DNA of 64,000 bases, from the NCBI GenBank assembly GCA_021432635.1, contig MU270115.1, positions 95,893 through 159,892 on the forward strand, written 5' to 3'. Each line of letters begins with the position of its first letter. Position 1 is the stretch's first letter. The stretch is from Thozetella sp. PMI_491. Its lineage: Eukaryota > Ascomycota > Sordariomycetes > Chaetosphaeriales > Chaetosphaeriaceae. Below are positions 35,480 through 48,994 of the stretch, one piece after another. The translations under genes were made by a program, and so were the position numbers. Below the pieces are notes generated by a model, which worked only from the letters and a program-made list of their open reading frames with translations, did not search any database and was not told the origin of the DNA.

Positions 35480-38400
35480 AGGACATAAAACTCATAGTAA
35501 TACTTACTCGCCTAAAGCTCTAGCTCTAAAACTAAGATATTATAGATCAAGCAACAGTCTTAAAACTACACCAGGAGATTAATCTAGATATTACTCTAGC
35601 TAAGCTAAGAAACTTATAAGCTATATCCTAACTACTCAGCTACCACAACCTAGGGAAACTACCACGTAAAAACAAACTACTAAGCTACTTCTAAGAAGAT
35701 TTTTAAAACTAATAGATTAAAGACTTCTAAAGACTAGATAAGCTAATCACATAAGTACTATATAATTACCTATATAATCACAGACTACTAGTAAAACAGG
35801 CTATATAACTCCCTCTAGCTATTACCCTCTTCAACTATATAATAAAGCAGTTTAAAAACAATAAGGATAAAAAAGCTATTCCACAGATCATTCACCCGAT
35901 TCCAAGGATTGCTTAAAGCTTAGCAAGCAGTAAAAGCTTAATCCTAACTAGAGACTAGTAAAAACCCCCAATAAAAACGCCCTTAAGTTAGCTTTAACAA
36001 GAGAATAGTTTTATATAAAGCTAGAAGCAGGTATTAAATAATACAAGGGAAAATAAAGCTCTAATTAACTAATTAGCTACTCTAGACATCCTTAAAAAGC
36101 CCTATAAACAACCCCTTAATAAACTAGACTAAGCTAAAATACCTATAATCTACTAGGATTAACCCAGTCGAAACAAAAGGACTAAGTATAGCTAACAGCT
36201 ATTCTAAAGAGCTTAAAAATAGTAAGAAAGAGGATCTAATAAGCCTAATCCCCACAGCTAAGACTAGCTATTATACTAAATACTTAGATAATAAGGATTC
36301 TAAAGATTATAAAACACATACAACAGGTAGAACAATACACCCTTAAACAACTAAGAAAAAGGTTCTAGCATATCCATAGCTATCAATAGAGACTAGTAGA
36401 ACTAGGACTAATATACTCTACCACCCCTAGTATCCCCTATTAAGGAGATTAATATAAGCTTGCTACAAGTATTTATAAAAATCTAAAAAGACAGGAATAT
36501 ATAGACTAGTACTTAGTATAATATCCTAGACTTTAAAGTCAAGCAGTTCTTACTATATATATAAAAGCTTAGGATCAGACTATTACAGCTCTATATAATC
36601 TTTAACTACTTACTAGGAGGAGAAGCACTATAATACTACCTACATCATATAAACCTTAAACAGCTATTTATAATACTATATACCTAGATCAGACAATACT
36701 ATAATATAAAAACCATATAAGCTTTATATTATAATGATTAAAGCTTGTTAATATTCTTAATCCTAAGAAAAAGACTAGAGATAACTAGAAAAAATAAATT
36801 AAAGGTATTATAAGCACTCTTTAATAAACTACAGCTATACCAGTAAGCTTTTAGCAATATATATAATACTAAATAGTAACTAATAGATATAACTTTAAGA
36901 GTAGTCTTAAGAGTTAGAGAGCTATTAATAATACTTATAAGGCTAGAAAAAAGCTTTAAAACACTTTATTCAACACTTAGGAGCACTTTATAAATCATAG
37001 AAAATATATAATCATTAACTAGGAAAAGCTTTTTTATAAATTAATAATTTTAACAGATAGAGAAGCACTAAAAAGGCTATAAAAAGAACTTTAAGCGCTT
37101 TTTACTAGATAATTAAAGATCTAGTATAAAATAAACCGGTAGATACTAGATATATAAAAAGAAAGGCTATTTCTTAACAAACCACACAAAGGAGGATCAG
37201 GTAAAGGCAAAAGAGGATTAAAAGTATAACTAAGCTTTTTATAACAAGCCTAAAAAGACTTTCCAAGCATTCCTTACCCTATATAAAGGCTTAATCCTAA
37301 AGACTATATTCCACCAAGATAAAAATCATAATAAGGCCAATAGGAAAGCTAGTAATTACAATAAGCTTTTTAAAAGTAATAAAAGTAATTAGAAAAGTAG
37401 TTAATAGCATAAGACAGTTATTTAACTCGCTAACACATTATTCTAATATATATTACAAGCTAAAACAAGAGATACTCTGCTAATAGACTAAAACCCTAAT
37501 CATAACAAGCATAAAACAAATATTTTCACACTTAATCAATACTCTAAAGAGGTATTCTAGGGTATAATACCAGATACTAGTACAGCTAAGAAATTAACCA
37601 CTAGGAGAAGCTAGTTCTAAGTACTTTACAAGTAGATACTAGGGATTATACTAGACACTAGTAGAGCTAGGGAAATATATATAAAGTTTAACAGTAAAGC
37701 TCTTATAAGCTCTATAAAAAGTATTAAACTAGATATACTAGTTAGCTAGGTAATATTCTATATAATTAATATACTAACCCCCTTCCTTCTCTATTTAAGA
37801 GATATAAATAAGCTTAAGGTAGAGCTATATAATATATATAACAAGTTAGTAAATACCTTTAAAATATATATACTAATATATAGGAAATAAAGCTATATAT
37901 AGCTTTACCTAGACAACTTAGAAGCATAGTAAATAAACAGTTTAAATAGATCAAGTATAATATTCCTAACTAAGGCTAAGCTAAGATATATTTATTTATG
38001 ATTTAGCTACCTATCTATAGGGAAAATATATAAGTTCCTTAAGGAAGTAGGCTATAATATTAAGATAAGTGCTTTTAAGCTTATAAACTACTTTTATTAC
38101 TTTTATTAGATATATTAAAATATATTAAAACACTTTAAGTTTAAGCTATAAAAGAAAGCTAACTTTAACTATAAGATTTTAATAGATATAGTATATTTTA
38201 ATAATAAACTAGTGCTTTATATAATCTATATAAGTATAAGATTCTAGACAAGGAGTTTTCTTATAGATATAATAGTTAAAACAATATAAAAGACCCTAAA
38301 AAGGTGTTAGATAGATATATATCTAGGACTATTAGATATCTTAATAACTAATTTAGGTATTAATTTTACAGTTAATTATTTTAAAGCTAAGGCAAAGCTT

Positions 38401-40737
38401 ATAGGGATTATATACTATTAAGTCCTAGTAAAAGTATATAACTTAATCAAAAAGATTAAAAGGGTATATAAAATACTAAGAAAAGTATATAATATTATAC
38501 TTATAAAAAGTAAAAAGAGTAGAGAAGAAGTACTATAAGCTACTCTTAGTATAGTAAATACTATAGCTAGACTAGATAGATTAGTCTTAACCCTCTTAGT
38601 TTTTAAGGTATATCTATAAATCTTAATAGATTTACCCCTTTTTACAAGTTAGATTTAATGTATAAGAGCTTATAGTAAAGCCTTAATTAAGCTTTAAAAG
38701 ATCTCTATAAACTATTAGATTTAAGAAGTACTCTATATATAAGATAAGCCAGATACTAAGTATATCCTGCTATAATTATTAACTCTTAAAAGTTTAATAC
38801 TAGTATAATATAAGAGCCTATAAGTATAAAAAGGACTATTTAAAGTACTTATTATAACTAATAAAAATATTACTATAGAAATAGTAAATAAACCTATTAT
38901 ATTTAAAAGTATTATAATTAGGCCTTATAATATATAAAATAATTAGTTAACACCCTAAGAGGAGAGTAAAGAAACAATTACATTTAAGTATTTAAAACTA
39001 TTAAAGTAATAAAAGTAAGGTCAATTAATAAAATAAGAGGCAGTTATATACTAAGTAGAGGATTATAAAAACAGACAAGTCAACAAGTAGAGGACTTAAA
39101 GTAGTAAGATTACTATAGTAGTTAACTACTAGACTAAAAAAGAATAGTATAGCTATAAAACTACTATTAAAATACATATAACAGGGACTATTAAAGTATT
39201 AAGAGAGCCGTTTAAACTCTTTAATCAAGCTAAAATCAAGTCATTAATAACTACAGGTATAATTAAGCTAATTACTCTAAGGCTAGAGTATAGTCAGGCT
39301 AAGATCTTTAATTACCAGCTTATTTATAAAGTAAAAGGGTAAGGCACTAAGCATCTATATAAAAAATCGCGTTTAATTGCCCAGAGTTATAACAACTATA
39401 AGAAGTATACTCTCCTTATCTAAGCGCTAATAATCTTATATTATAGCTAATAACTAATCTTAGTACTTATACTAAGCCTTAGACAATAAGGACTTAAAGT
39501 TATACTTAAAGATATTATATAAGCTTATACTTAGTTAAGGTTTAATCTCTAGTGTATTATTTTACTATGTTTGCCGCACGAGTTATATAGTTAATACCCT
39601 TTAAACACTATTTTAAAAGTAATAAAACTATTTTACAGGCTTATAAAAGTAGGGCTGTACTAGTTTATAATATATAACAAGCACTATAAAAAGTATTTAA
39701 GAATAAAAACTTCTAGATATAATCTATATCTCCTAATTATAAAAGCAAGAGAACTATTTAATATAGTTAGTTTATAAACTAATAATACTATTAATATTAA
39801 TAGCTTAAAGTTCCTTAAGAAAGAGGAATTAAAGCTTTAAAGAGTAGGTTTTAAAGCTAAACTAAGATTATTAATAAATCCTAGGTCTATAGGAGACTTT
39901 AATAGTTACTACCTTAAGATTAGTAAGGACTTTATAGTAATCTATTAAAAGGGCTAAATAGGTAGGCTTAAGCTAGTAGACCCTAGCTTAGAAAGTATGA
40001 GAAAGTAGTATATAGAGTAAAAAGTATAAGGCACTTATATTACTTTTATTTACCAGCTAGAGGCAGTATTTAACTATACTATAGCTACTTAAAAGCTAGA
40101 ACTAGAGGAGCAGCAGATTAAAAGGCTTAATAAGTATATTACCTAGTAGATCTATAAGTAGTTAAGGGGCATCTACTATATAAGCCTCGACCTAGACACT
40201 ACTAGGCTATATATTTTTATAGATAAATTATTTGCTAATAATAAAGACCTTAGTTTATAGATTAGATTTATAATTATTTTAGGGAATAAAAGCTCCTTAA
40301 AGCACTTACAGAGCTTTAAGCTAGTTAGAAATATAATACACTAGTCTTTAACTAAGTATAAGTATGTAATATATAGTGTTTTTACCAGTAAGATTTATAG
40401 TATAAGCTCTAGCTTTAATATCAGCTATATGCTTAATTATATACTTAGAATAATCTGTAATTACTTATAAATAAAAGCTCTAGAGCTAGTAGTCTATATA
40501 GATTTATACTTACTGTATTAATACTTAGTATAATTAAGAAGTACAGTGAAAAAGTACTTTATAATCAATCTTATAGCTCTAAGGCAGTCTTATAAAGCTT
40601 ATAAGATTGTTAAAATTAAGTGGATAAATAAAAATAATAATCTAGCTAATATAATAACTAAAGAAGTACCTAATAATATATTAGAAGCACTTATATTAAT
40701 AAATAAAGCTTTATTTTATATTAAAGGCTAGGTCTAA
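35480..40737 (+). pseudogene. Copia-1 gag-pol (RIPed)
   Basis: Gag-like region at about 36,440-37,250 (DFKVKQFLLYIQKLRIRLLQ). An upstream coding-like part at 35,480-36,400 I do not recognise. Protease at about 37,580-37,700 (IIPDTSTAKK in place of a D-T-G/S-A type site). Integrase with its pre-domain at about 37,980-38,560 (YFNNKLVLYIIYISIRF, then LITNLGINF). RT at about 39,200-40,150 and RNase H at 40,200-40,737, where the last stretch reads INLIALRQSYKAYKI then IKWINKNNNLANIITK, the standard Copia RNase H ending. Reading needs TAA/TAG to be taken as RIPed Gln or Trp. In an active element the polyprotein makes the particle, copies the RNA and integrates it. Confidence 0.85.
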
Positions 40738-40974
40738 CACTCTTAAGAAAGAAGAAGAGTTAGGAAAGGAAGTATAAGAGAAAGTATAAAGGAAGCATAA
40801 GAAAGTAGTTAAGAGAGTAGGAGAAAGTATATAGAGTATATAAGATTAATTTAGGGGGATATATCCCCTAGCAACTAGAAAAAAGTAAAACACTACCCTA
40901 AATACTAAAAATAAAACAATAATAATCTTATAAGGGTAAGAATAATAGTATATTAAGCTAGGCAAAAGCCCTTT

Positions 40975-41530
40975 AGCTAGCAGTAGCCCTCTCCTCCTCT
41001 ATTATAGCCTTTATAACTACCTCTTCCTCCCCCTCCTTAGCTAAGTATAGTAACCCCTTAACTATAAGGCGCTAGTAGTTACTCTCTTAAGTACTAATTA
41101 GCTAATTAATAAAGTATTAGAGTATATAAATATATATACTACTTACTAAAGGGTTAGTATTAACTATAAGTATATATAAGAACCACTTAGCAGTAGCCTA
41201 AACAATTACTAGACTATATATATAATTAACACACCTAATCATAGTTTAAGAGCTTAAAAGATTATACACAGCAACACAGGAGTGCCTAAAGGCATAGTAA
41301 AAGTAATAATTACCACCATAGCTAGGATCCTTATAACAGCTATACCTGCCATCCTTACCTATAAGGGCACTCTTTAAATAAGGCAGGCACTAGCTTTTAC
41401 AAGCTAGGCTAGCTATACTTTAATCATATAAAACACGTCTAACACTATAAGTAAAGCGCTAACCACCCTTAGTAGTAGCCTTCTTCTTCTTAACCACTAT
41501 ACTACTCGTTAACACTTATAACTATACAAC
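40975..41530 (-). pseudogene. Antisense Cys/His-rich reading frame in Copia-1
   Basis: On the minus strand, opposite to gag-pol, a frame of about 185 codons is readable with only about seven TAG/TAA stops. It starts with a basic VKKKKATTKGG patch and contains SIASLACKS, CLPYLKSALIGKDGRYSCYK, DPSYGGNYYFYYAFRHSC and an acidic end EGEEEVVIKAIIEEERATAS. Many Tyr may be RIPed Cys or His, so the original was probably a Cys/His-rich, possibly zinc-binding protein with an acidic end. I do not recognise the family. It could be a captured host gene fragment or an element-encoded antisense protein as known from some plant LTR elements. Confidence 0.45.
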
Positions 41531-41639
41531 TAAAAGCTTATAAACACTTACTACGCTTAAGAGGTATAGTAAATATTAGTTTATTATCTAGTAGCGCTTT
41601 ATTAGTCCTGAAAATACTAGCAACTAATCAAGCGATCTT

Positions 41640-41678
41640 ACTATTATTATTATTATTACTATTACTACTATAGTTATT
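41640..41678 (+). repeat. TTA/CTA trinucleotide microsatellite
   Basis: A run of TTATTATTATTATTACTATTACTACTATAG-type triplets within the Copia-1 3' region. Low complexity; a similar TTATT-rich run follows at 41,800-41,850. Confidence 0.7.
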
Positions 41679-42013
41679 ATTAAAACTAAAAAGAAAAGGG
41701 GTAAAAATAATATAGTAAGCTAGTAAAACAGTCCCTTATATAATTATAAAAGCAGCTGTGGCTGATTTAAGAGCGTTTTCTTATTGTCCTTATAGCTATT
41801 ATTTATTACTTATTATTCCTATTGTTCTTATTATTCCTTACTTTTCCTATAAAGCAGCTGTTTTACTATTAAGAGCTTAAAAGAGTATATAAAAAGCTAT
41901 ATAATAAAGTAGTAATTATATAAGAGCTTAGTATATTATTTTTAGAATAAAACGCTTTTAACAAGCTGTTTTAAGTGATTTAGTTGAGCGCTATAAAAAG
42001 AAAAGAGAGCTTG

Positions 42014-42268
42014 TGTTGGATCATGGGTTTATAGTGTTATTTGATCTAGTATAGAGGATCTAGAGCTTTAATAAGCTTTAATTAGACCATAGCTGATCTA
42101 GTACAGAGAGTTATATAATCAGCTAAGGGCTATTTAAGGGCTTATTTAAGCAGTTAACTTAGCTTATAGAGAATATATCTAGATATATACTAATATAAAG
42201 GATCTTTTACCTAGTTGTCTTATATTTATTTGTTTTACAGTACTAAGATCTCATAATACTAACCAATA
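42014..42268 (+). repeat. Copia-1 3' LTR
   Basis: Begins TGTTGGATCATGGG, ends CCAATA and is followed by the TTAAT duplication. Compared with the 5' LTR it mostly has T where the partner has C, so it was mutated chiefly by C-to-T changes. Confidence 0.95.
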
Positions 42269-42279
42269 TTAATATAATT

Positions 42280-45200
42280 AACTAAAAAGTAATAAGTTTT
42301 AACTTAGTATTAACTAATTAAGGTTTTAATAATAAAACTATTAGATAAGCTTTTATAAGTTTTCTAGATATTTATTAAGTTTTTATATATTTTTACTAGT
42401 ATTATACCCTATTTATTTAACTAAATACTTTAATCTATCCTTAATATTATAAAAGTCTATAATATTTTTAACTTTATACTCTAGTTATTTATTAACTTTT
42501 ATATATTTATTTAGTTTAGTATTTTTTAATATTAGTTTAAATAATAAGATATAAAAAATTAAATATATTTATATTATTATAAGTAGTTTTAGTTTATAAG
42601 TGACTTTATTAGTTTATTTTTTAATTTAAAATAGTCTTAATTTTTTAAAGTCTAGTTTATTATTTAGTTATATTATCTTAATATTTTTTTATAAAAGATA
42701 AACTTTATCTCTCTTTTAAAAGATTAGTCCCTTTAACTTTTTCTAATTAATATATTTACTTATTTTATTATAAATAAACTCTAGTTTTTTTTTTATAAAT
42801 TTATATAAGGTTTTTAGTTTTTTAACTCTTAATCTTACTCTAAGATTCTCTTTTAAGTTGAGAAAAGTATAATAGACTTTTAGTTTAAAGTTATAATTAG
42901 TAAAGAATAAAGATATCTTAGTTAATTCTTATCTAGTATTATTATAAGTAAACTAAGTGATTAATAATAGTTATATCTAATTATTTTATTTATAGTTAAT
43001 ATAATAATATAAATATTATTTTATAGTTTAATTAAGTCTTTTTATTTATCTATTAAACTAAAGGTAATAAGCTATTAATAGTTAGTGTTTAGTTTTAAGT
43101 TAGGCTATAAAGGCTTTTTAAAAGTTTAAAATAAATAACTTATCTCTATTATTAACTAGCTTATCTAATAATTTATAGTTTATAATAATATTTTTTATAA
43201 ATATATAGGTTAGTTCTTTAATATTACTAGCTTTTTTATATAAGATAAAATAGCTATATTTAATAAGTCTATCTATAATTACTAAGATATTATTAAAAGA
43301 TACTTTAGTTAAAAGTTCCTTTAAAAGTAATAGTTTTATAATAAAGTCTAAGGAGATTAAGCTTTATAATTTTTTAGGGATTAAAAGGGGTTATAATTCT
43401 TTATAGATCTTATACTAATTTACCTTATTTTTATTATAGTTATTATATTCTTTAATTATTTCTTTTATAATTCTTTTAGCTCTAGAGAAGTTATAAGTAT
43501 AATATAATTATTTTAAAGTCTTAATAACTCTTTAATATCTATAAAAAAGGATTTTAAATATTTTCTTTACTAGGTTTTATTATAATTTATTAAAGACATA
43601 GATTTTCCTATAAAATTAATAAATTCTATCTTTCTTTTCTATATTTTTACTAAGGCTATTTTATATAAAGTTTATAAAGTTCTAATTATTAAAAACTTCT
43701 TTAATCTTATTAGTCTAATTAAAGTCTAAAAGGATTTAAAAGGTAGTATTTAGCTTTTTAAAAGCCTAGCCTAGACTTTTATCTTTTAAAACTATTAATA
43801 TATTTTATATATAAGGTTTTAATTCTTATATATAATCTTTTCTTTAGCTAAAAGTATCTACTCTAGTATTTTCTAATCCCTTTTTATATATTATTTTAAA
43901 ATTAAATTTAAAAAGAAATTTAATCTATCTAATTTATTATTTATTAAGTTTCTTATTAGTTATAAAATAGATAAGGTTTTTATAGTTTATATAAATAATA
44001 ACTTAGTATTAGGCTTTATAAAGGTAAACCTTTTATTCTTTAAACGCTTTAATAATAACTATTAATTCTTTATTATATATCTAATAGTTAATTTTTACTC
44101 CTTTAAGTTTTTTTAAGAAGAAGATAACTAGGTATAATAATTCTTTTTTATTATATTATCTAAGTTATTCTTTTATTATAAAGTCTAAAGAGTTAGTTTT
44201 AACTTTATATAGTTTTACTAAGTTTAAAAGTATAAGTATAGATTTACTTAGGATTTATAACTTAATAATTTTAAAGGCTTTACTAACTTAGTTAATCTAC
44301 TTAAACTTAGTCTTTTTATAAGTAAGTTTTATAAGTAATAAGATAAGCTTACTATAGTTTTTTATAAAGTAATAATAATAATTAATAAATCTAAGGAAAG
44401 CTTATACTTCTTTTATTATTTTAAGTAATAACTAGTCTTATATTATAGTTATTTTTTTAAGGTCTATCTTAATAAATCTAAGGGTAATTTTAAATCTTAA
44501 AAAGATAGTTTTTTTAGTGTAAAACTTATTTTTCTTTAGTTTTACTAGGAGTTTAATATCTTTTAAGGCTTATAGTATAATATAGATATATTATTTATGT
44601 TTTATTTTATTTTTAAAGTAAATAAAGATATTATTTAAGTAGATAATATAAAATTTATTAATATATAGTTATAAAATATAATTAATTATAGCTTAAAATA
44701 TTATTAGGGTATTTTATAGTCTAAAAGATATAACTAGGTACTTATAATATTTATACTTAGTTTTAATTACTATTTTTTATTCTTCTTCTTTTACTACTTA
44801 AATTAAGTTATAAGCTTCTTTAAGGTTAAGATATATTATTATTATTACTTTTATTAATTAGTCTTATAGTTTAAATATTAATAATAATAATTTTCTATTA
44901 AGAATAGTAATATTATTAAATTATTAATAGTTAATATATAGTCTTTATTTTCTAGTTTTATCCTTGTTTTTCTTTAGTATAAATAAGATTAGATATCTTA
45001 TTAATAAGTTTAATAGTTATATATAATTTTTCTCTAGGTTTTTATTAAGATATTATTATAAGGCTATAAGTTTCTCCTTGTTTAATCTATAGATTTTATA
45101 TAATTTAAGTTATTCTTTTGGTTTAATTAATATATAATAGTTAAACTAATTATACTTTAATAACCTTATATCTAGTATTTTTTTAAATAGTTTATTATAC

Positions 45201-45560
45201 TTTTAATATTCTTTTAATATCTTATTTAAGGTTTTTATTATAAATACTTTAGTAATTATTAATATTTTAAAGGTCTTTTTTATAAGCTTATTTAAAGATC
45301 TTATATAAGTTATACTAAAGGCTAAATCTCTTTAAATATCTTTAGTTTTTTTTTTTAAGATTAGTTAGATATATTCTTTAAGTATTAATCTAAAAAATAT
45401 CTAGTTAATTATCTAATTAATTCTTAAGTTATTCTTTTATAATTATAATATCTTTAAAATTAAGTAATATAATTTAATTTCTATAATATTAAAGGTTACT
45501 TTTTTATTATATATATTATAAGCTAATATTAAAAAGGGTATAGTCTTTATTATAATATCT
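42280..45560 (-). pseudogene. Gypsy-2 pol (RIPed)
   Basis: Reverse-complement counterpart of Gypsy-1 pol: chromodomain and integrase end near 42,290-42,700, integrase core to about 43,550, RNase H and RT to about 45,250, and protease to about 45,700. The same landmarks as in Gypsy-1 can be followed, for example the reverse complements of the integrase CTAGACTTTATTATAAAA segment (43,340-43,360) and of the RT core near 44,860-45,000. Heavily RIPed on both strands, with no intact domain. Confidence 0.8.
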
Positions 45561-48429
45561 CTCTTTTTATACTAAGCTAATTCTCTTTTTATAATATATA
45601 AGTAATATATAAATTCTTTCTTTTTCTAAGGTAATTATAACTAATTAATAACTTTAGGTAATATATAGTTTTTTTAGGATTTATTATTAATTATTATAGT
45701 AATATTATATTAATTATTAATAATAAAAATATAAATAAATAGTCTTAAGTTTAAGTTAATAATTATTATAAGAGTCTTTATTTTTAAGTTATCTTATTAA
45801 CTCTTTATAGGTAATATTTATTATTTTTTATCTAGTCTTATCTTAGGGTTAGTTATAAGTATTAACTTTTTTTTATAAGGTATAATTTATATTATATAAG
45901 GTTTTTAAGCTAAGGCTTAAGTCTTATATTAATAAATTATTCTTATATATATTTTATAACTTTAATTTATTTTTTAATTATTTATAAGCTAGTAAAATCT
46001 TCTCTTATAAAAGTATATCCTTATACTTTTCCTTAATATTATTATATAGTTTTTTCTATATAATAGTATAAGTATATTATTAAAGTATATTATATTATAT
46101 TTAGCTTATTTTTATAATATATTAAGAATTAAAGGTTTAGCCTAAAGATAGCCTATCTATTATATTAATCCTTTATTTTCTAATACTTTATTTCTTTTTA
46201 TAAGTATAAGTTATTAATTTATTATATCTTATACTTAATAAGAAAGAAATTATACTTTAATTTATCTATAGTATATACTTTATATAATATAATATATTAT
46301 ATCTAGGTAATTTCTTTATAGTATTTATACTAAGGGCTTATTTAAGGGTTATCTTAATAATTTAGTTATTAATTATTTTTTAAAGAGTTATAATATAAGA
46401 CTTTATCTATAAGAAATAATATATATTTCCTTCTTAAGATTAAATTAAGTCTAATTCTTAAATACTTTTAAACTATAAATAAAGGTATATTATATATTTC
46501 CTTTATTAGTTCTTCCTTAATTTTTAATAAGCTATTAAATTCTTTTTTTTATTACTTAGGTATATAAAAGATAAGTTATTTATTATTTCTTTTATAAATA
46601 TAAGTCTTAATAAAGTAATTATTTATCTATATCTTTTAAACTTTTTTATTATTATAATATATTATTATAAGGTATTATTTAAAGTAGTTTAGTTATTTAA
46701 ATATAAGTATTAAAATATTTAGTTCTAAAAGTTTCTCTAGTTATTATATATTAATAAGTTTTTATTTTATATATAAAGTATTATCTTTAATATATATATT
46801 ATACCTAGGGTTATTTAGTTTTATAAATTAGTATTTCTTTTTATTTTTAAAATAATTATTATATAATTTTTATAGCTAATAATTAGGTTTATTATCTTAG
46901 TTTTTTATATATTTTAAAGATAGTAATATATAAGAAAGTAAGTACTTTATATAATAAGTATATATTATTTCTCTCTAGTTTTTAATATAATAGACTTTTT
47001 TACTTTAGTATTTTAAGTAAGTCTTAGCTCTATTTATTTTATATAGTCTGTTTAGTTTATAGTATATAATTAGCTTTAATCTTTATATAGTTAAGGTTAT
47101 ATTATTTCTAACTAGTAATAATAAGTAGTTTACTTTTACTATTATTTTAAGATATAATATAGCTTTTCTAATTACTAGTCTACTTAAAGCTATATATTAT
47201 TTTAAAGATAGTTCTTTTATTAGTATTATAGTATAAGTATTATTAAGATTTATAATACTATAGATTAAATTATCTTATATAGCTATACTTAAGGTCTAGG
47301 CTAGTTTATATTATACTAGGTTAGCTAATTGTTTTTTAAGTATTAGTTTTTAGCTTATTTTTCTTAGTTATTTATATATATTAGTATAGTATCTCTTTTT
47401 CTAATAGTTATAGTATTTAATATCTTTAAGGTCTTATTTTAGTTTTTATTATATTATATTTAAGTCTATAAGTCTTAAATATATCTTATATATTATTATT
47501 TAATAGTTTTAATATTAGTTAATAAATTATTTAGACTAGTTATTTTATTAAGGTTTTTTAGTATTAGCTAGTTATTAAGGTTTTTACTATTATTTTTCTA
47601 TCGTTTATTTATATAGTTAGTTATTAATATAGGTTATTATTTTTATATATAATAAGAAATCTTCTAAAGGGTTAAGCTTTAAGACTTTATTTTTAACTTT
47701 ACTTTTAAGTCTTTAATAAAATAAGAATCTTTTAGTTTTATTAGTATAGTTTAAGAGTAAGTAGAGTTATTAAAACTCTACTATATATTAGACTGTTAAA
47801 CCTTTTTACTTAAGTTAATATAGGTTTTATTTCTATTAGTATTTCTTATTTAATTCTTAAAAAAGAGACTTTAAGGCTTATTTATATCTTATATAAATTA
47901 TAAAGATATTATAGGTTTTTAGTCTAAGTTTTAAAGTAAATCCTTTTTGAAGAAAGTCTATAAAGTATAGTTTAAACTATACTAGGGCTTTTCCCTTTAG
48001 GAATAAGTTAGTATATACTACTTTTTTATATTTACTTTAAAAGTTATTAGTATAAAAGTAATAATAAGCTCTTATTTAAGCTAGATAGCTTTTTAAATAT
48101 TTATAAATACTATTAAAAGATTAGGGCTAGTTAAGCCTTAGTTTTTTATGTCTTTTAATAAGAGTTATAATAATATTAATAATAATATATATAATATATA
48201 AATCACTTTTAAGTTAGGGTATTTAAGTAGTACTAATATATAATTTATTAATAAGTTTTTTTATCTAGGAGAGGTCTTTTTTTATACTAGTATATTTAGT
48301 ATTATCTCTACTATTATTAATATCCTTTATTTCTTAGTTAAGACTATATTAAATAAAAGCTTTTTCCTTTTTCTTATTAGACTTACTAGAGTTATAGCTA
48401 CTAGTAGATAGGGTGTTTTTACTAGACAT
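45560..48429 (-). pseudogene. Gypsy-2 gag (RIPed)
   Basis: Begins at the ATG complementary to 48,427-48,429, in the same context as the Gypsy-1 gag start. The length of the gag-to-protease interval equals that of Gypsy-1, so the long C-terminal extension is a family trait and not a one-off insertion. The zinc-knuckle equivalent lies near 47,390-47,430. Confidence 0.75.
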
Positions 48430-48489
48430 ATTAACTATAGAATATTATTGATTATATTTATCTTATCCTCTAAAAGAGAGTAATTAATA

Positions 48490-48912
48490 TGTTATAACAC
48501 TAAGATCTTAAGGTTAATATTCTTAATATATAGGAGATTCTTTCTTAAGGTAGGGAGGATAGAGACAAGTAGAGTATTAATTAACTAAGGGGTATAAAAT
48601 CTAAAGTATAAGCTAAGGTAGCTTGAATAGATTAATTACTAAAAAGCAAAGGCTAACTAATCTATCTAGGTAGAGACTAAGGTCTTATATACTAGGCTGC
48701 TCTTTATAGCTCACTAGGCTTATCGTAGTGATCTAAGTGATCCAGAGCGCTAGGCTTATCATAGTGATCCAGGTGATCCTTCTTGATTGGCTTGAGCATC
48801 TGCATGGATGCCTGAGGCATCCATTAGGGGTTCTGCCCTTATTGACCGCTGGTCCGAGGCGCTAGGCCTCGTTGGCGGTCGCGGGGAGGTGGCTGATGCC
48901 TTGATCGTAACA
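48490..48912 (-). repeat. Gypsy LTR 'a' (minus orientation), weakly RIPed
   Basis: Starts TGTTATAACACTAAGATC and ends CCTTGATCGTAACA, the reverse complement of LTR ends. The right 200 bp or so are GC-rich and keep CG-rich words such as GTTGGCGGTCGCGGGGAGG. It is the 5' LTR of Gypsy-2 by position. Confidence 0.9.
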
Positions 48913-48994
48913 ACAGGGTGTTTTTGCTGAACATGTTAACTGTAGAACGTTGTTGATTATACTTGTCTTATCCTTTAAAAGAGAGTAATTAATA
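48913..48994 (-). repeat. Gypsy leader remnant with gag start codon
   Basis: An 82-bp piece between LTRs a and b equals the reverse complement of the primer-site/leader region plus the first codons of gag (ATG complementary to 48,932-48,934, reading MFSKNTL). It shows that LTR b belonged to another element cut right after its gag start. Confidence 0.85.

Larger units (their letters stand above)
34885..42268 (+). mobile_element. Copia-1: complete Ty1/Copia element, 7,384 bp
   Basis: Two 255-bp LTRs (34,885-35,139 and 42,014-42,268) starting TGTTGGATC (RIPed to TATTAGATC in the 5' copy) are flanked by TTAAT duplications (34,880-34,884 and 42,269-42,273). Internal order is Gag, protease, integrase, RT, RNase H, as in Ty1/Copia. 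It sits inside the 3' untranslated part of Gypsy-2, so it is the younger element. Between the RNase H end (40,737) and the 3' LTR there is an extra 1.3 kb holding an antisense frame. RIP is strand-biased: in the left part CA persists while TG is rare. Confidence 0.95.
33774..48912 (-). mobile_element. Gypsy-2: full-length chromovirus, invaded by Copia-1
   Basis: Same family as Gypsy-1, inverted. From left to right: 3' LTR (33,774-34,216), 3' untranslated part to 34,884, the Copia-1 insertion (34,885-42,268), pol and gag (42,269-48,429), leader, and 5' LTR (48,490-48,912). No matching 5-bp duplication is seen (CCCTA on the left, ACAGG on the right). The two LTRs may therefore come from recombination between elements, or RIP has obscured the site. 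The internal part is heavily RIPed while its 5' LTR is less so. Confidence 0.85.
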
